This document shows, one piece after another, positions 1-13,900 of a stretch of DNA of 64,000 nucleotides. A program made the translations under genes and the position numbers. The stretch comes from Anadara kagoshimensis (Eukaryota > Mollusca > Bivalvia > Arcoida > Arcidae), in contig CM037862.1 of assembly GCA_021292105.1 (NCBI GenBank), positions 34,182,770 through 34,246,769 on the forward strand, read 5' to 3'. Under the pieces are notes generated by a model. It had not been told where the DNA came from and made no database searches. It worked only from the letters and a program-made list of their open reading frames with translations. Every line of letters begins with the position of its first letter. Within the stretch, counting starts at the first letter, position 1.

Positions 1-313
1 TTGAAAAATAACATGAAAACGTTCCTCAACAAGTTAGAGATTCCTGTATTTATTTTACTTTCTGTTGCAAATTATACACAAACATGAATAAATTTAAATC
101 ATTGTAATGTTGAAAATGTTGAAATATTTGCGTTTTGAATAAAAATATTAATTATAATTTATAATTAGTCATCAACTGCTGCATGATTTTTCAGCGAAAA
201 TGTAAATACACATACAAACGTTTTTGCTAAAAAAAATAACCTTAGTACTTAGTATTTGATTTAAAAAATAATGTTGCCATATTTCAACACCGTTTATATT
301 ATTTTCTACTTAG

Positions 314-1237
314 GGATTTCACTTATCAGGTGTCCACAATGTCTCCTGCAATTTGTTACCATTGGCCGGGGTTTCCTTACTTTCCCGGGAAAACAGCTAC
401 ATCGAAAACAACAAATCGGCAACCCTCCAGAATGAGGTGAGTTGGGCACGACAGTGAACTTGATACTGGGAAATTATCGCGTAACTGATGAATTTATTTT
501 TTATATGGTATTTTCAGTTTTGCGTCGGATGATGCCCAGTGCAAAAGTTAATTATATCAAAATAAATCTTCGTGAAAATTATCGATTGAAAGAATTTTAG
601 CGTCTTTTCACTCTTGCGAATTAACTCGAAATAAACGATCGCAATATTTTCACGATTTATAGTATATTACAGATATAGTCTTTTTCATTCATTTCAGTTA
701 GTCTTTATATGCGTTTGTGTTTTCTTTGGTGGTATTTCATTAGTTTGTATTGTTTCATGTTCTAGGCTGGTGTTTTTTTTATTCGCGACCAAGTAGTTGA
801 ATGTTATAAACAGATTACCTCTCGCTCAAATGTCCACAATAGTCGTTTAAATGTCCACTGAGTTTTTTAATTTTCACTCAAATGTCCTGCGCCCACACGA
901 ACAAGCAAATTAAAGATATAACAATTCAGAGAGTTGAATATTAAATAACCAGTTGGAACAATTTCCTACATACTGCATGGAAAAATATGAGAGCGGTTCT
1001 TTGCATGTTTTGTAGACACGGAAAAAAACTCCACAAAATAAAATGTTCAATGCTATATTTAATTTTGAAGGAGGTACCGGGTGATATAAAAGTTAACACA
1101 GATACAAGATCAGGCAATGATGGTAGCCCACAACATAATGCAGTTGAAAATATTACTATTAAAGAAGGAGATTTAAGCATTGTCGGAGAAAGGCTGAACT
1201 CATTATCAAGTTTATCGTGTTCTTTTGTAAGTATTAA

Positions 1238-1280
<43 letters not shown>

Positions 1281-4200
1281 CGATGATGATGATGATAATG
1301 ATGATGATGAATAAATAACAGTGTGTTGAGGTATTTGCATATCAAAATGATTTAATTGATAACTTCTATGACTGCCACTCCGCTAATGTTTACAAATGTC
1401 CAATTAGTAATTGACAGAAATATTACGATTCAATTGGTTATATTTGGAAATTGGTAGCACCTATCAAGCCAGCCAGTGGTCAAATGTCAGCTTAAAACAA
1501 TATTGGTCACCTAATATGATATAGATATCCTAAAACTGAACAATTATTGCAGTAAAACCTGCCTCTTAGACTACCTTGATTTAAGTCGTGTTCTTTTCGA
1601 AAAAAACAGACACTAAAACATTGTCTGTTTGTTTAAACAGGTTTGGGGACCAGAGATTATTATAACCCCAGCCCGTAAACAATGAAACAACGTTAACAGT
1701 CTGTCTTTTCCAATATCATGTCTGTTCCATAACTTCAACATCTATTAATTGGATTTTGATCAAACGTATACCAGTGTCATATACCATTTTTTTTTAAATT
1801 TAATCATAAAATACATTTAAAAAAATGGTATATGACACCAGCAATAAGCAGGATACGATGTATCATATTCCAAATTTAGGTCAAGGAGAATCACACAGTC
1901 AAAATTTAGATATGGTACCATTAGCAATGTTGGGGACGGTTTTTTTAATCACTCAAGAGACTATTCTAGTTTGAGGTAGTCCGTAAATGAAATTGATTTG
2001 TAACGAGTATTCTACCCTTCTATCTTGAAGTTTTTTTCATGAGACCTAATTTCTATAGTGTCGATTCTATTTTATCGTAGATATTATGTTGCCATGTATA
2101 AACTACCTTAAATGTATTAATAAGGTTTCTTATTTATAGGGAACCACACCACTAATAAGAAATCGAAAACATACGCCGGATATAGAAAAACCTGAAATGG
2201 CACCAGTTGGACCAGATGCACTCTCAGGAAAATCAATCAGCAGCCTTGAATGCAATAGTCCTGTTCTCACCCCGGGTGTCCCACCATGTTCACCTATACC
2301 TAATTATTCATCATCACCTATAAGGCGATTTGCTTCCTCACCAGTAAAACAATTTACTTTAGATGGAGTTAAGATTTGTGGATTAGCGATGTCTAAATCA
2401 GTATCACAGGTAACTAAACTACAGTACTTACACAACAGTATGACCTAAATGTTGAATGAATTCCTAATTTTAAAACGGACAATTTTGCTCACCTGGGCAA
2501 ATGTCACATGGGCTTATGATATAAAAACAACGTGCTTCATGATATAACCTATTTTCGACCTCCTTAAAACTTCTGTTCAGACTTCAATGAAATTTGGTCA
2601 GTAGGACATCATTGAATTCGGTGCAATTCATGTTTCATCACATCGTCGCCATAGTGACTAAAACTAGGTTACTGGGTCACAGTGGATAATTGTTTTAAAA
2701 CATTATGACAAGTGTAGCCAATATCTGATATTTAGACTCTCTAAAATCTTAGATTTTTATTTCGAGAAACGTTTCGTTTCGTTTTCGTTTTTGTGTTAAA
2801 TTTCGAAAAAAATCCGAAGAAATTGAAGAAACTTATTAATTTTGAAGGTCAAAGGTTAAATGAATGCTTTTTCAATCACGTTATTGTGCTTGTCCACCAA
2901 AACGTATGCCAGCTTTTTTATGTTTTAGCCCCGGGATTTTATTTCCGGTAATGTAAGAAAAGTGACTTACTGTTGTGATAAATGTGAGTTAAGAATGGCG
3001 GAACACGAGGCTTTACTTCTCCAAAGATCTAACTCTGTAAGCTACCATCGGTATACCCCCAGTAGCTGTCAATCAAATACATCACCAATCAAAAACTCTC
3101 TGGAACACAGACAGTCGTCCAATGAATTGTATGACCTCAAAGACTTGTCACAGCTACTTAAATATGGCCGTGAGCAACAACAGAACAAAGAAGAATATAT
3201 ACAAAACAGATTACAGCAAAAACAATCAGAAAACAGAGTACAAAGTAAAGGTGATTCACATGCTAGCGATGAGTTAAAGCGCGATAAATCCAGGCACAAA
3301 GAAGTGATGAAGCGTCAGCAATCCAAACATTCACAAGATACGTCATCGTCAGGGCAAAAAGGTATTGTTAAAACACCATAACTCGGAATCTGTTAAAACT
3401 GATTTTTTTTTATTTGCTTTATTAGATGAATTTGGGCATCGGCGGCCAAATGATCAAAAGTGCTTCCCTGTTCATAGATAACCACGGCTTTCAATATCTA
3501 AGTTCGAAATACACTCGTCAATGGTAGCTGTACGCCCCTATCTCTGAGCTGATTGTCTCGATATAAGGGAAGACTGGCGTAAAATATTATTATATCTCTC
3601 AATTCATTTTGTGAGGCATGGTATGCATGTCCCAAATTATCAACGCCTATTTATATACACATGTATAGGTCTATAGAAAACACATATATGTATTTGTTTA
3701 TTTGCTTGCTCCGTTTTCAAACGGAACTATATAAAACATTAGCATAACTGCTGTTGCCGGTTGCAGCATATTAGCACTTATTCAACTTTTAGTAGACTTT
3801 ACATGAATGCGATCAACTTGATTTAAGTATTGATTTTAGAACCGTCAATTTTGTAAGTTTCTTTTGCTTTGTCCGAATAAAAATTAGTACATGTATTAAA
3901 ACTATCACCAAAATATAAGATATTTCTGATATCCTCTTTTTAAATTCATCGGTATAGTAAATCTATCCATTATGTATAACTGTAGTTATCTGTCATGTTT
4001 AGGTGGAAAAGATAAGAAAAGCGAAGAAATTCAAAAACAAAAGAAAGAAGAACCAAAAGTGAATAAGAAAAACAGTGAAAATTTAAAAACGGAAAAGAAA
4101 AATTTTGATACAATTATCGCGGAAAAATCGATAACTGATGATAAAAATACGAAGGGTAAAGTACGAATTGATAAAGAAACGCAGACTCCGGGCCAAGAGC

Positions 4201-4886
4201 CCGAACGAAAAGAAACCGGCGCAACCGGAAGTGAAAGTTCTAAACGCTACCACTCGGACTTTGAACATAAACAAAAAGAAGATCCAACAAAATTTGAATT
4301 TAAGTCGGAGAAGTATCAAAGTGATAGCAATTTAGAAATGAAAATGAAGATGTGTCGTGAAGAATTAAGAAGTGCTTCAAATATGAGAAAATGTCATAGT
4401 GATATGTTTTCTGAATCGGAGGCTTTGCAAAATCTTTTTTCTACCTTTAAGGAAAAATTACTCAGATTACCTAAAATACTAAACAATTTAAAGTTGTCAA
4501 ATGATGCAATTTCGTTAAATTCGAGTACAACGGAGGATGCAGTGTCCAGTTCGGAAACCAATGGAGAACATTCCAGTGATAACAGAAGATTGAATTACCG
4601 CGATTGTTCCTCTCGATTGATGGGGATTACATCAAGGTATGTCTCTTATCAAATGGTAACATCCCCCCACTGCTAAACTGCTAGTATGTATTTTTATTCT
4701 TGATGAAAGATTGACTATAGTGATTCTAAGGAAATCCCCGGGAGCGCGCCATTCCCCAGGCAGGGCTAGGGATAGATGCAGCTACATACTTTTGAACTGT
4801 GAGTTCTCCCCTATTTTCTTTAATAGAGTTATACTAATTAATGAAAGACCTCAGTGATCATTCCTGAAGGTTTTAGATTTCCTGGA

Positions 4887-4935
<49 letters not shown>

Positions 4936-7900
4936 AATGTGTGTTATTGTTCTATTGAATAGTAATTAAAGCCCAATACAACTACAGGGGCGTAGCCAAT
5001 GGGAATTATGTTACTTGGTGCAGGGGCGTGGCATTTGGAAATTATGCGACTTGATGCCTAGGGCTATCGTGATATTTGGTCAATTGAGATTTTTATTTAT
5101 TGTTTTTATTTTGTATTTTATTTAATAAATGAATAATTCAACGTGTATAAATAAATTAAAATCTAGCAAAAAATAAAGATTTTTATACCGGATTTGATTT
5201 CATTCAATTTAAAAAAAAGTACAATGCATTCAATTGAAATAATTGAAGGGTATCCTTTCAAAACACCACAGTGAAGGCTTTTCACGTTAGTATTTATGAG
5301 TTCCTTATTTCTTAATCAGCAAGTAATTCCTTCCCATGATAGTCTGTATGAGACCGTTAGTTACAACGGTTTCAATGACTGCACTGTCGGAACAATCTCC
5401 GATGTGGAATGGGAAGGTGGCTTGATTAGTCAAGTAACGATCTACCTACAGCCCTTACGGGGGCAAACTCTCTCAATTCTTCACCCCTTTCTTATTACTG
5501 ACCAATTGGTCTACGACATCCCTTCTCGCAGCCGGGGCTCGAAATCCTATGGGCCTCATGTGAGAAAGTTTGTCAATTCACTTTTCGAAGGCGTTAGTTC
5601 CTCCGGACAATCCGCCTTTGTAAAAGTGAAAGAAGGACTCTCATGGGCAGTGGTGCATCTACCACTCTCAGCTATTGGGAGTTCAGTAATGGACTAGGGA
5701 TTTGTTTGCAATTCCTAACAAATGAACAAGATTGAGTGGTGTTGTAAATGGGATTTTTATGTTTCTGTACAGTGTGTGTGTGCATTGTCATGTATCAATT
5801 TTGATTTTTTTTTTGTATAATTTGAAAACAACACTACTACAAAGTTACTATTTGTCATGTACTGTTTTGAATGTACATTATTGAGTATTATTAGTAGTAG
5901 TATGTTCTATAGAACTTTAAAAGGAAATACATTAATTGTGAAAAAATGTTCTAAATAAGGAGATTAGCGAATATTTTGCAAAAATATAAATCAAAATTTT
6001 TATCATCAGTCTGGTTTGTTTGCAGATGGTCATCTAGTCGGTCATGATGAAGTCAATTTTGCCCTTCATCGCGTCAAGTGGCTAACTGTCCAAGCACTTT
6101 AGTCTATGCGATACATGTATTATAAAGGATAAAACAAAATGCTAAAACATTATTAACACACTCGTAAAATAAACTGCCGGTAAGACAGACACCATTTCAG
6201 AAGAACCAGTCGACAGTGTCTCAGTTCAAGTCTAATGTTCTTTATTATTGCCGAATTAAGTATTTTATTGATACAAGTAAATAAATAGGGGATTAGGTAT
6301 TTTGTTAATACAAGTACGTAATTTTCCGTTGTCACAGTTATTTGAAATCACGGATTAAGTATTTCGTATGGACGAATGTCATTTTAAAAAGAGGAATTAA
6401 GCATTTCGTATTTACGAATTAGCAATATGAAATTACTTATTAAGTTTTTCGTATATACGAATTAGTAATTTGAAAAATAGTTTGAAATGACGAATTAAAT
6501 ATTTTAAATATTTCGTATATTCAAATTACACTAAACATTTGTTATTTTCAAATTGAACATCTCGGCCTTGGTATCATCAACACGATAAGCAACACATCTT
6601 TTTTTCAATTATATCTGATCGAAAGTTCTCAAAATAATTTATTTCATTTAAGAAAATGATTTTGTTTTATTTTTTCATATATGTAGTATGGTGTTTTAAG
6701 AAAACATTTTTTTGGCATTTTACAGAGAGAAACTACAACAAATCCTACAAGATTGTGATGATTGTATAACTGACACACCTGGGAGTTTCCTACCAGGTAA
6801 GAATTAATCACAATATGAGATTAAAAAAAGACTCTGGAAAATATTTGATGGACAAGAACCACACATATGCTCGGTATGATATATAGGAGCTGTTTATCTA
6901 GTCAGTCATGATCACTTCCTTCAAAGTACACAAGTGCATCCCATTTATATATAGTAAGCAAACAGACTCCCTATCCTCGCAAATTAAACTGTATTTTAAG
7001 ATTGGATATCACAGCAATTATACATTCCATGAATATTTTCTGTATTAAACGGTAGAAAAGACAAAAATGCTTCAAGAGGTACGCCATCAGTTATTTTACA
7101 AGACAAAGTGAAATGTCTTATTAGATGTTTATATGCAATTTTGAGAAATAAATCAATAAACGAAATAACGCGCACTTTTTATAAATCTTATGACCAAACT
7201 ACATGCTGTTGTATTCGAGAGTTGTTGTTTGTATTTTCCCTACTATTGACACTTTAATGAATTTATGCTCGATGTCCTCCAAAGTCGTCAGTTTTGTACC
7301 CAGTTGCACGAGTGTGTGTTTTTCGTGTGTTTCATATAGTATTTACACTAATGTTTGATGTGTTAGGCTTATTCCAAAACGTTGATAAACAACTAAAGTT
7401 CCTAATGAAGCATGTTTTCAATTGAATTACAAAAGAAAATGTTTTCAATGTTTAAACATTGCCTTAAGTAGTCTGATGGTTTTTAAATGTGTTCAAAGAT
7501 AATGAGCTTACTGAATCCGGAAAATAGAGATCCTAACAGCCAATATAGATAATAAAAACTATAATGAAATTACAAGAATTTTTTCGTGTTTAATGCCTCA
7601 AATAAACATCGCTCATCTTTTTCTAGATATCTCTACACCGTCACGTGACCTGTGTTACACTGCAATGGTCGATAAAAGGTACAATAGATGGAAAAATAGG
7701 AAAAGGAGGAAAGCAAAAAGATACTCGCCAACACCAGGAGACAGCTCATCAGAGGAAGAGAAGGTCGGTGGCGCAAACAATACAGCAACGCCAATAGAAA
7801 TGGAAAGCGAGCAAAGAACATACATGAGAATCAGAAGGCGGAAAAGGTTACCAGACGAAGAAACAAATCCACATCCGGTGGAATACAGTGAAGAGTATTT

Positions 7901-10900
7901 ACATTACGATGGAAGTGCGGAGGTGACTACGTCATCGTCGTCTGATAAAGATGGAAGGCATTCGCAGTTCCAGGAGTTTGCTAAATATCGGCAGTATCAG
8001 AAGCAACAACAGTTATCAAAGACCGGGCACAGTAATTCCTCCATCGAAAGTTCAGCATCTGATAAAATTAACGTGATATTAAACGACAAAGGTATTTCTG
8101 CCTTATCTACTAGTAACTCACAAAATTTTCTTAATAGAACCAGTGCTAGTGACGTCCAGCATTATTACACCATGACATCTTTGTCAGTTCCTAGTATACA
8201 GGCATGTAATTAAAAGTCCATTTCCCACGTTTTAAAATAATGTTGCTAAGTTCCATAATAAAGAATTATCAAAAAGTTTGTCAAAAAAGTAATTTCCATA
8301 AACTAAATATGTTTATTTTTAAGTAGCTTTTCAGATTTTGTTCCAAGACAGCACAGCAACCCTTTTCCAACGTGGGTGTAATGGTTGTATCGTTGGATGA
8401 CCTTTTACTTTGGATTTACGACGCTGGGTTTTTAATTCATAACGTTGGTACGATGTCGATGTTGGACAAACGTAAATTCCAATGTAGGATATAATTTTCA
8501 ACATTAGTTTAACGTTGCACAATTGTCAAAAGCTGTTATTAACTGATACTGTATACTGCGTCGACAAATGAAATTTCAATTTTCTTTTTAAACTAAGTTT
8601 GCATGAATATTTATTTATATTTTGTATTTATACAATCATGTATTATTAAAGAAATACATGGAAATGCATTATCCTTGGAAATCAATTTAACCTTTTATAT
8701 AATACGCTTAGATGAATGGAGAGCCTGGAATGAGATGAGGGTTGAGATGAAAGTTGAGAAGAAAGCTGTTGTGGCAGAAATAGAACCCGAAAACCCCACA
8801 TCGTATTTCAATAATAAACCGGTGGCTCCACCTCTGATTTCAAGTGATATTGTTGAAAGCCCTTATGTTGCTGCCAAGGGTGTACCGCCACAACTTCCAT
8901 CAGTCGATGATAAAGTGAAAACGAAACCACCACCGGTCCCAATTGAAAGGTAACACGCATATATTTTATTGGTATTTCAAAGCATTGAGAGCGCAAATTC
9001 AAATGCAAATTCAGAATTTTCAGAACAGAAAACAATGAAAGTATTCTGAAACCGTTACTTATATAGAAATAAATTAATAACTTTTCGGTAATTGATAATA
9101 TGATATTCATAGAACACTACCTATTTTTCAAATGTTATAATTATATAAGCGAACAGTGGTATATAAGTTGACTATATTTTACTTAAGTTTAGTACGTTTA
9201 GCCAGGCCATTTTGCAATAATAGCAAGTTAGTCGGGTTTTTGTTTTTGAATTATGATAGACAGTTTTTAGAATACACAAATGTATTCATTTTGCAGATCT
9301 TCTAAAAACCTGAGGATTGAAAACGAAACTCCTAACAAAATTGAAGCCAAGTTATCAAATGAAAGTTCGAATAGAAAAGTGAAATTCTCAAGAAAACTCG
9401 ATGTTACCACTGCAAATGACCATGGTCTATTCACCAACAAAATAGATGTCAATAGTCAGAAATCGGCCGGAAACAGAAAACAAGCAGAGGCATTTGCAAG
9501 GAAACAAAGGCAATATGTCGGAGGTAATACTATAACGTGTGCGTGTGTCAATAGATGTGCAACATGCAATGCACCCGTAAATAAGCCAAACTGTATGCCT
9601 TAATTGTTTATATTGCAATTAAAAAGTAACTTACCATCTTTAATAGAAATGGTTTTAATTTGTCAAATCAGTAATTAACTTTAATATGCAATATTTCTGT
9701 AAATAGCTTGCATTTTTATGATGAAGTTTCGGCTTTGCTGTATTAAAACATTTTCTTCAGTGAAGCATTTTAGTACCTTCAAAAGTTGATTTTCATACCT
9801 AGTGATCCCTACATGTGTACTTGATGGTATTGTGCCTTTTGCACTCGCGAAAATACACATAAGCAGCAACTTTCTTTTTGATTTCACATGAAACTTTAAA
9901 AAAAAGAAAGAAAAAAAAACATAACAGCCTGCACCAAGAGATTGGAAAAACAGCATAATTCTGATAAAGTTTGCTAGTCAGTAAGACACTGACAGCCAGA
10001 TTTTATTCCAGTCAAATTAAAATTACATGTATTATTAATTCTGAATTTTATTTCAGAACTTGCATGGACAAGTCGTGATAAAACATACAGAAGTCACACT
10101 CCTAAATCACCTCAAAATGCATTTGAAAATAGCAATATACCGGAGAAGACATTTCACATAACCAATACTACAGAAAAGAAAATCAAACCAAAAGAAACAC
10201 TGTCACAAGAAGAGGGGGCAGAAACAAAGCATAGTTCCCCTAGTGTTCACTTTAAGGTATGTGCTAGTTCCTCACTTTTGGGTGTGTACTAGTTCATCGG
10301 TTCAGAGTATGTAACAGATCCTTGCTTCAGAATATTACAATGTACTAGTTCCTCAATTATGGGTATGTATTAGTTCCTCACTTCAAGGTATGTATTAGTT
10401 CCTTACTTTAGAGTATGTATTAGTTCCTCACTTCAGGGTATGTATTAGTTCCTTACTTTAGAGTATGTATTAGTTCCTCACTTCAAGGTATGTATTAGTT
10501 CCTCACTTCAAGGTATGTATTAGTTCCTTACTTTAAGAGTATGTATTAGTTCCTTACTTTAAGAGTATGTATTAGTTCCTCACTTCAAGGTATGTATTAG
10601 TTTCTCACTTCAAGGTATGTATTAGTTTCTCACTTCAAGGTATGTATTAGTTCCTCACTTCAAGGTATGTATTAGTTTCTCACTTCAAGGTATGTATTAG
10701 TTCCTTACTTCAAGGTATGTATTAGTTCCTCACTTCAAGGTATGTATTAGTTCCTCACTTCAAGGTATGTATTAGTTCCTCACTTCAAGGTATGTATTAG
10801 TTCCTTACTTCAAGGTATGTATTAGTTCCTTACTTCAAGGTATGTATTAGTTCCTCACTTCAAGGTATGTATTAGTTCCTCACTTCAAGGTATGTATTAG

Positions 10901-13900
10901 TTCCTTACTTTAAGAGTATGTATTAGTTCCTTACTTTAAGAGTATGTATTAGTTCCTCACTTCAAGGTATGTATTAGTTCCTCACTTCAAGGTATGTATT
11001 AGTTCCTCACTTCAAGGTATGTATTCCTCACTTCAAGGTATGTATTAGTTTCTCACTTCAAGGTATGTATTTGTTCCTCACTTCAAGGTATGTATTAGTT
11101 CCTTACTTCAAGGTATGTATTAGTTCCTCACTTCAAGGTATGTATTAGTTCCTCACTTCAAGGTATGTATTAGTTCCTCACTTCAAGGTATGTATTAGTT
11201 TCTCACTTCAAGGTATGTATTAGTTTCTCACTTCAAGGTATGTATTAGTTCCTCACTTCAAGGTATGTATTAGTTTCTCACTTCAAGGTATGTATTAGTT
11301 TCTTACTTCAAGGTATGTATTAGTTCCTCACTACAAGGTATGTATTAGTTCCTCACTTCAAGGTATGTATTAGTTCCTCACTTGAAGGTATGTATTAGTT
11401 CCTTACTTCAAGGTATGTATTAGTTCCTTACTTCAAGGTATGTATTAGTTCCTCACTTCAAGGTATGTATTAGTTCCTCACTTCAAGGTATGTATTAGTT
11501 TCCTCACTTCAAGGTATGTATTAGTTCCTTACTTTAAGAGTATATATTAGTTCCTTACTTTAAGAGTATGTATTAGTTCCTCACTTCAAGGTATGTATTA
11601 GTTCCTCACTTCAAGGTATGTATTAGTTCCTCACTTCAAGGTATGCATTAGTTTCTCATTTCAAGGTATGTATTTGTTCCTCACTTCAAGGTATGTATTA
11701 GTTCCTTACTTCAAGGTATGTATTAGTTCCTCACTTCAAGGTTTCTATTAGTTCCTTACTTTAGAGTATGTATTAGTTCCTCACTTCAAGGTATGTATTA
11801 GTTCCTTACTTTAAGAGTATGTATTAGTTCCTTACTTTAAGAGTATGTATTAGTTCCTCACTTCAAGGTATGTATTAGTTCCTTACTTCAAGGTATGTAT
11901 TAGTTCCTCACTTCAAGGTATGTATTAGTTCCTCACTTCAAGGTATGTATTAGTTCCTCACTTCAAGGTATGTATTAGTTTCTCACTTCAAGGTATGTAT
12001 TAGTTTCTCACTTCAAGGTATGTATTAGTTCCTCACTTCAAGGTATGTATTAGTTTCTCACTTCAAGGTATGTATTAGTTCCTTACTTCAAGGTATGTAT
12101 TAGTTCCTCACTTCAAGGTATGTATTAGTTCCTCACTTCAAGGTATGTATTAGTTCCTCACTTCAAGGTATGTATTAGTTCCTTACTTCAAGGTATGTAT
12201 TAGTTCCTTACTTCAAGGTATGTATTAGTTCCTCACTTCAAGGTATGTATTAGTTCCTCACTTCAAGGTTTGTATTAGTTCCTCACTTCAAGGTATGTAT
12301 TAGTTCCTTACTTCAAGGTATGTATTAGTTCCTTACTTCAAGGTATGTATTAGTTCCTCACTTCAAGGTATGTATTAGTTCCTCACTTCAAGGTATGTAT
12401 TAGTTCCTCACTTCAAGGTATGTATTAGTTCCTTACTTTAAGAGTATATATTAGTTCCTTACTTTAAGAGTATGTATTAGTTCCTCACTTCAAGGTATGT
12501 ATTAGTTCCTCACTTCAAGGTATGTATTAGTTCCTCACTTCAAGGTATGTATTAGTTTCTCATTTCAAGGTATGTATTTGTTCCTCACTTCAAGGTATGT
12601 ATTAGTTCCTTACTTCAAGGTATGTATTAGTTCCTCACTTCAAGGTTTGTATTAGTTCCTTACTTTAGAGTATGTATTAGTTCCTCACTTCAAGGTATGT
12701 ATTAGTTCCTTACTTTAAGAGTATGTATTAGTTCCTTACTTTAAGAGTATGTATTAGTTCCTCACTTCAAGGTATGTATTAGTTTCTCACTTCAAGGTAT
12801 GTATTAGTTCCTCACTTCAAGGTATGTATTAGTTTCTCACTTCAAGGTATGTATTAGTTCCTTACTTCAAGGTATGTATTAGTTCCTCACTTCAAAGTTT
12901 GTATTAGTTCCTTACTTTAGAGTATGTATTAGTTCCTCACTTCAAGGTATGTATTAGTTTCTCACTTCAAGGTATGTATTAGTTTCTCACTTCAAGATAT
13001 TCAAGGTATGTATTAGTTCCTTACTTCAAGGTATGTATTAGTTCCTCACTTCAAGGTATGTATTAGTTCCTCACTTCAAGGTATGTATTAGTTTCTCACT
13101 TCAAGGTATGTATTAGTTTCTCACTTCAAGGTATTCAAGGTATGTATTAGTTCCTTACTTCAAGGTATGTATTAGTTCCTCACTTCAAGGTTTGTATTAG
13201 TTCCTTACTTCAAGGTATGTATTAGTTCCTCACTTTAAGGTATGTATTAGTTCCTCACTTCAAGGTATGTATTAGTTTCTCACTTCAAGGTATGTATTAG
13301 TTCCTTACTTCAAGGTATGTATTAGTTCCTCACTTCAAGGTTTGTATTAGTTCCTTACTTCAAGGTATGTATTAGTTCCTTACTTCAAGGTATGTATTAG
13401 TTCCTCACTTCAAGGTTTGTATTAGTTCCTTACTTCAAGGTATGTTCCACACTTCAAGGTATGTATTAGTTCTTTGCTTTAGGGTATGTACTTGTTCTTT
13501 GCTTAAGGGTATATTCAACACTTCAAGGTATTTACTAGTTCTTTGCTTTAGGGTGTGACCTAGCTCCTCACTTCAGGTTATATACTAATTCTTTACTTTA
13601 GGGTATGAATTAGTTCCTCATTTCAAGGTATCCAATATTTCCTCACTTCAAAGTACCGGTATGTACCATTTCCTCATTATGTACTAATGCATCTTGCATG
13701 TCTATTGGTTACTTTTTTGCTTTATATTGTCAGATGGAGAGTGGAATTGAGCAGTGGTGTTTTACTCCCAGTATAGATTATTTCACTTATATTTAGGCAG
13801 TCAGTTCTGGGATGACGCAGATAAAAACCATTGATTTGATGGAAAGAGCTGTATTCTGCAAGAGGAAACTTAAACCACTTGACCATCAAGGCCCCCATGT

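Noticed and set aside
941-1345. Minus-strand frame with a long poly-His run
   Set aside because: The His codons come from the (ATG)n microsatellite in an intron. No splice or motif support.
3069-3299. Minus-strand Cys/Ser-rich frame
   Set aside because: Antisense shadow of exon 4 of the plus-strand gene, which has splice and phase support.
5296-5697. 133-codon plus-strand frame as a gene
   Set aside because: It lies within an intron and in a segment with a related copy at about 42400, without recognised domain or splice sites. Read as dispersed repeat.
10257-13470. CRISPR-like regular repeats
   Set aside because: Units are head-to-tail 25-mers with no unique spacers, in an intron of an animal gene.
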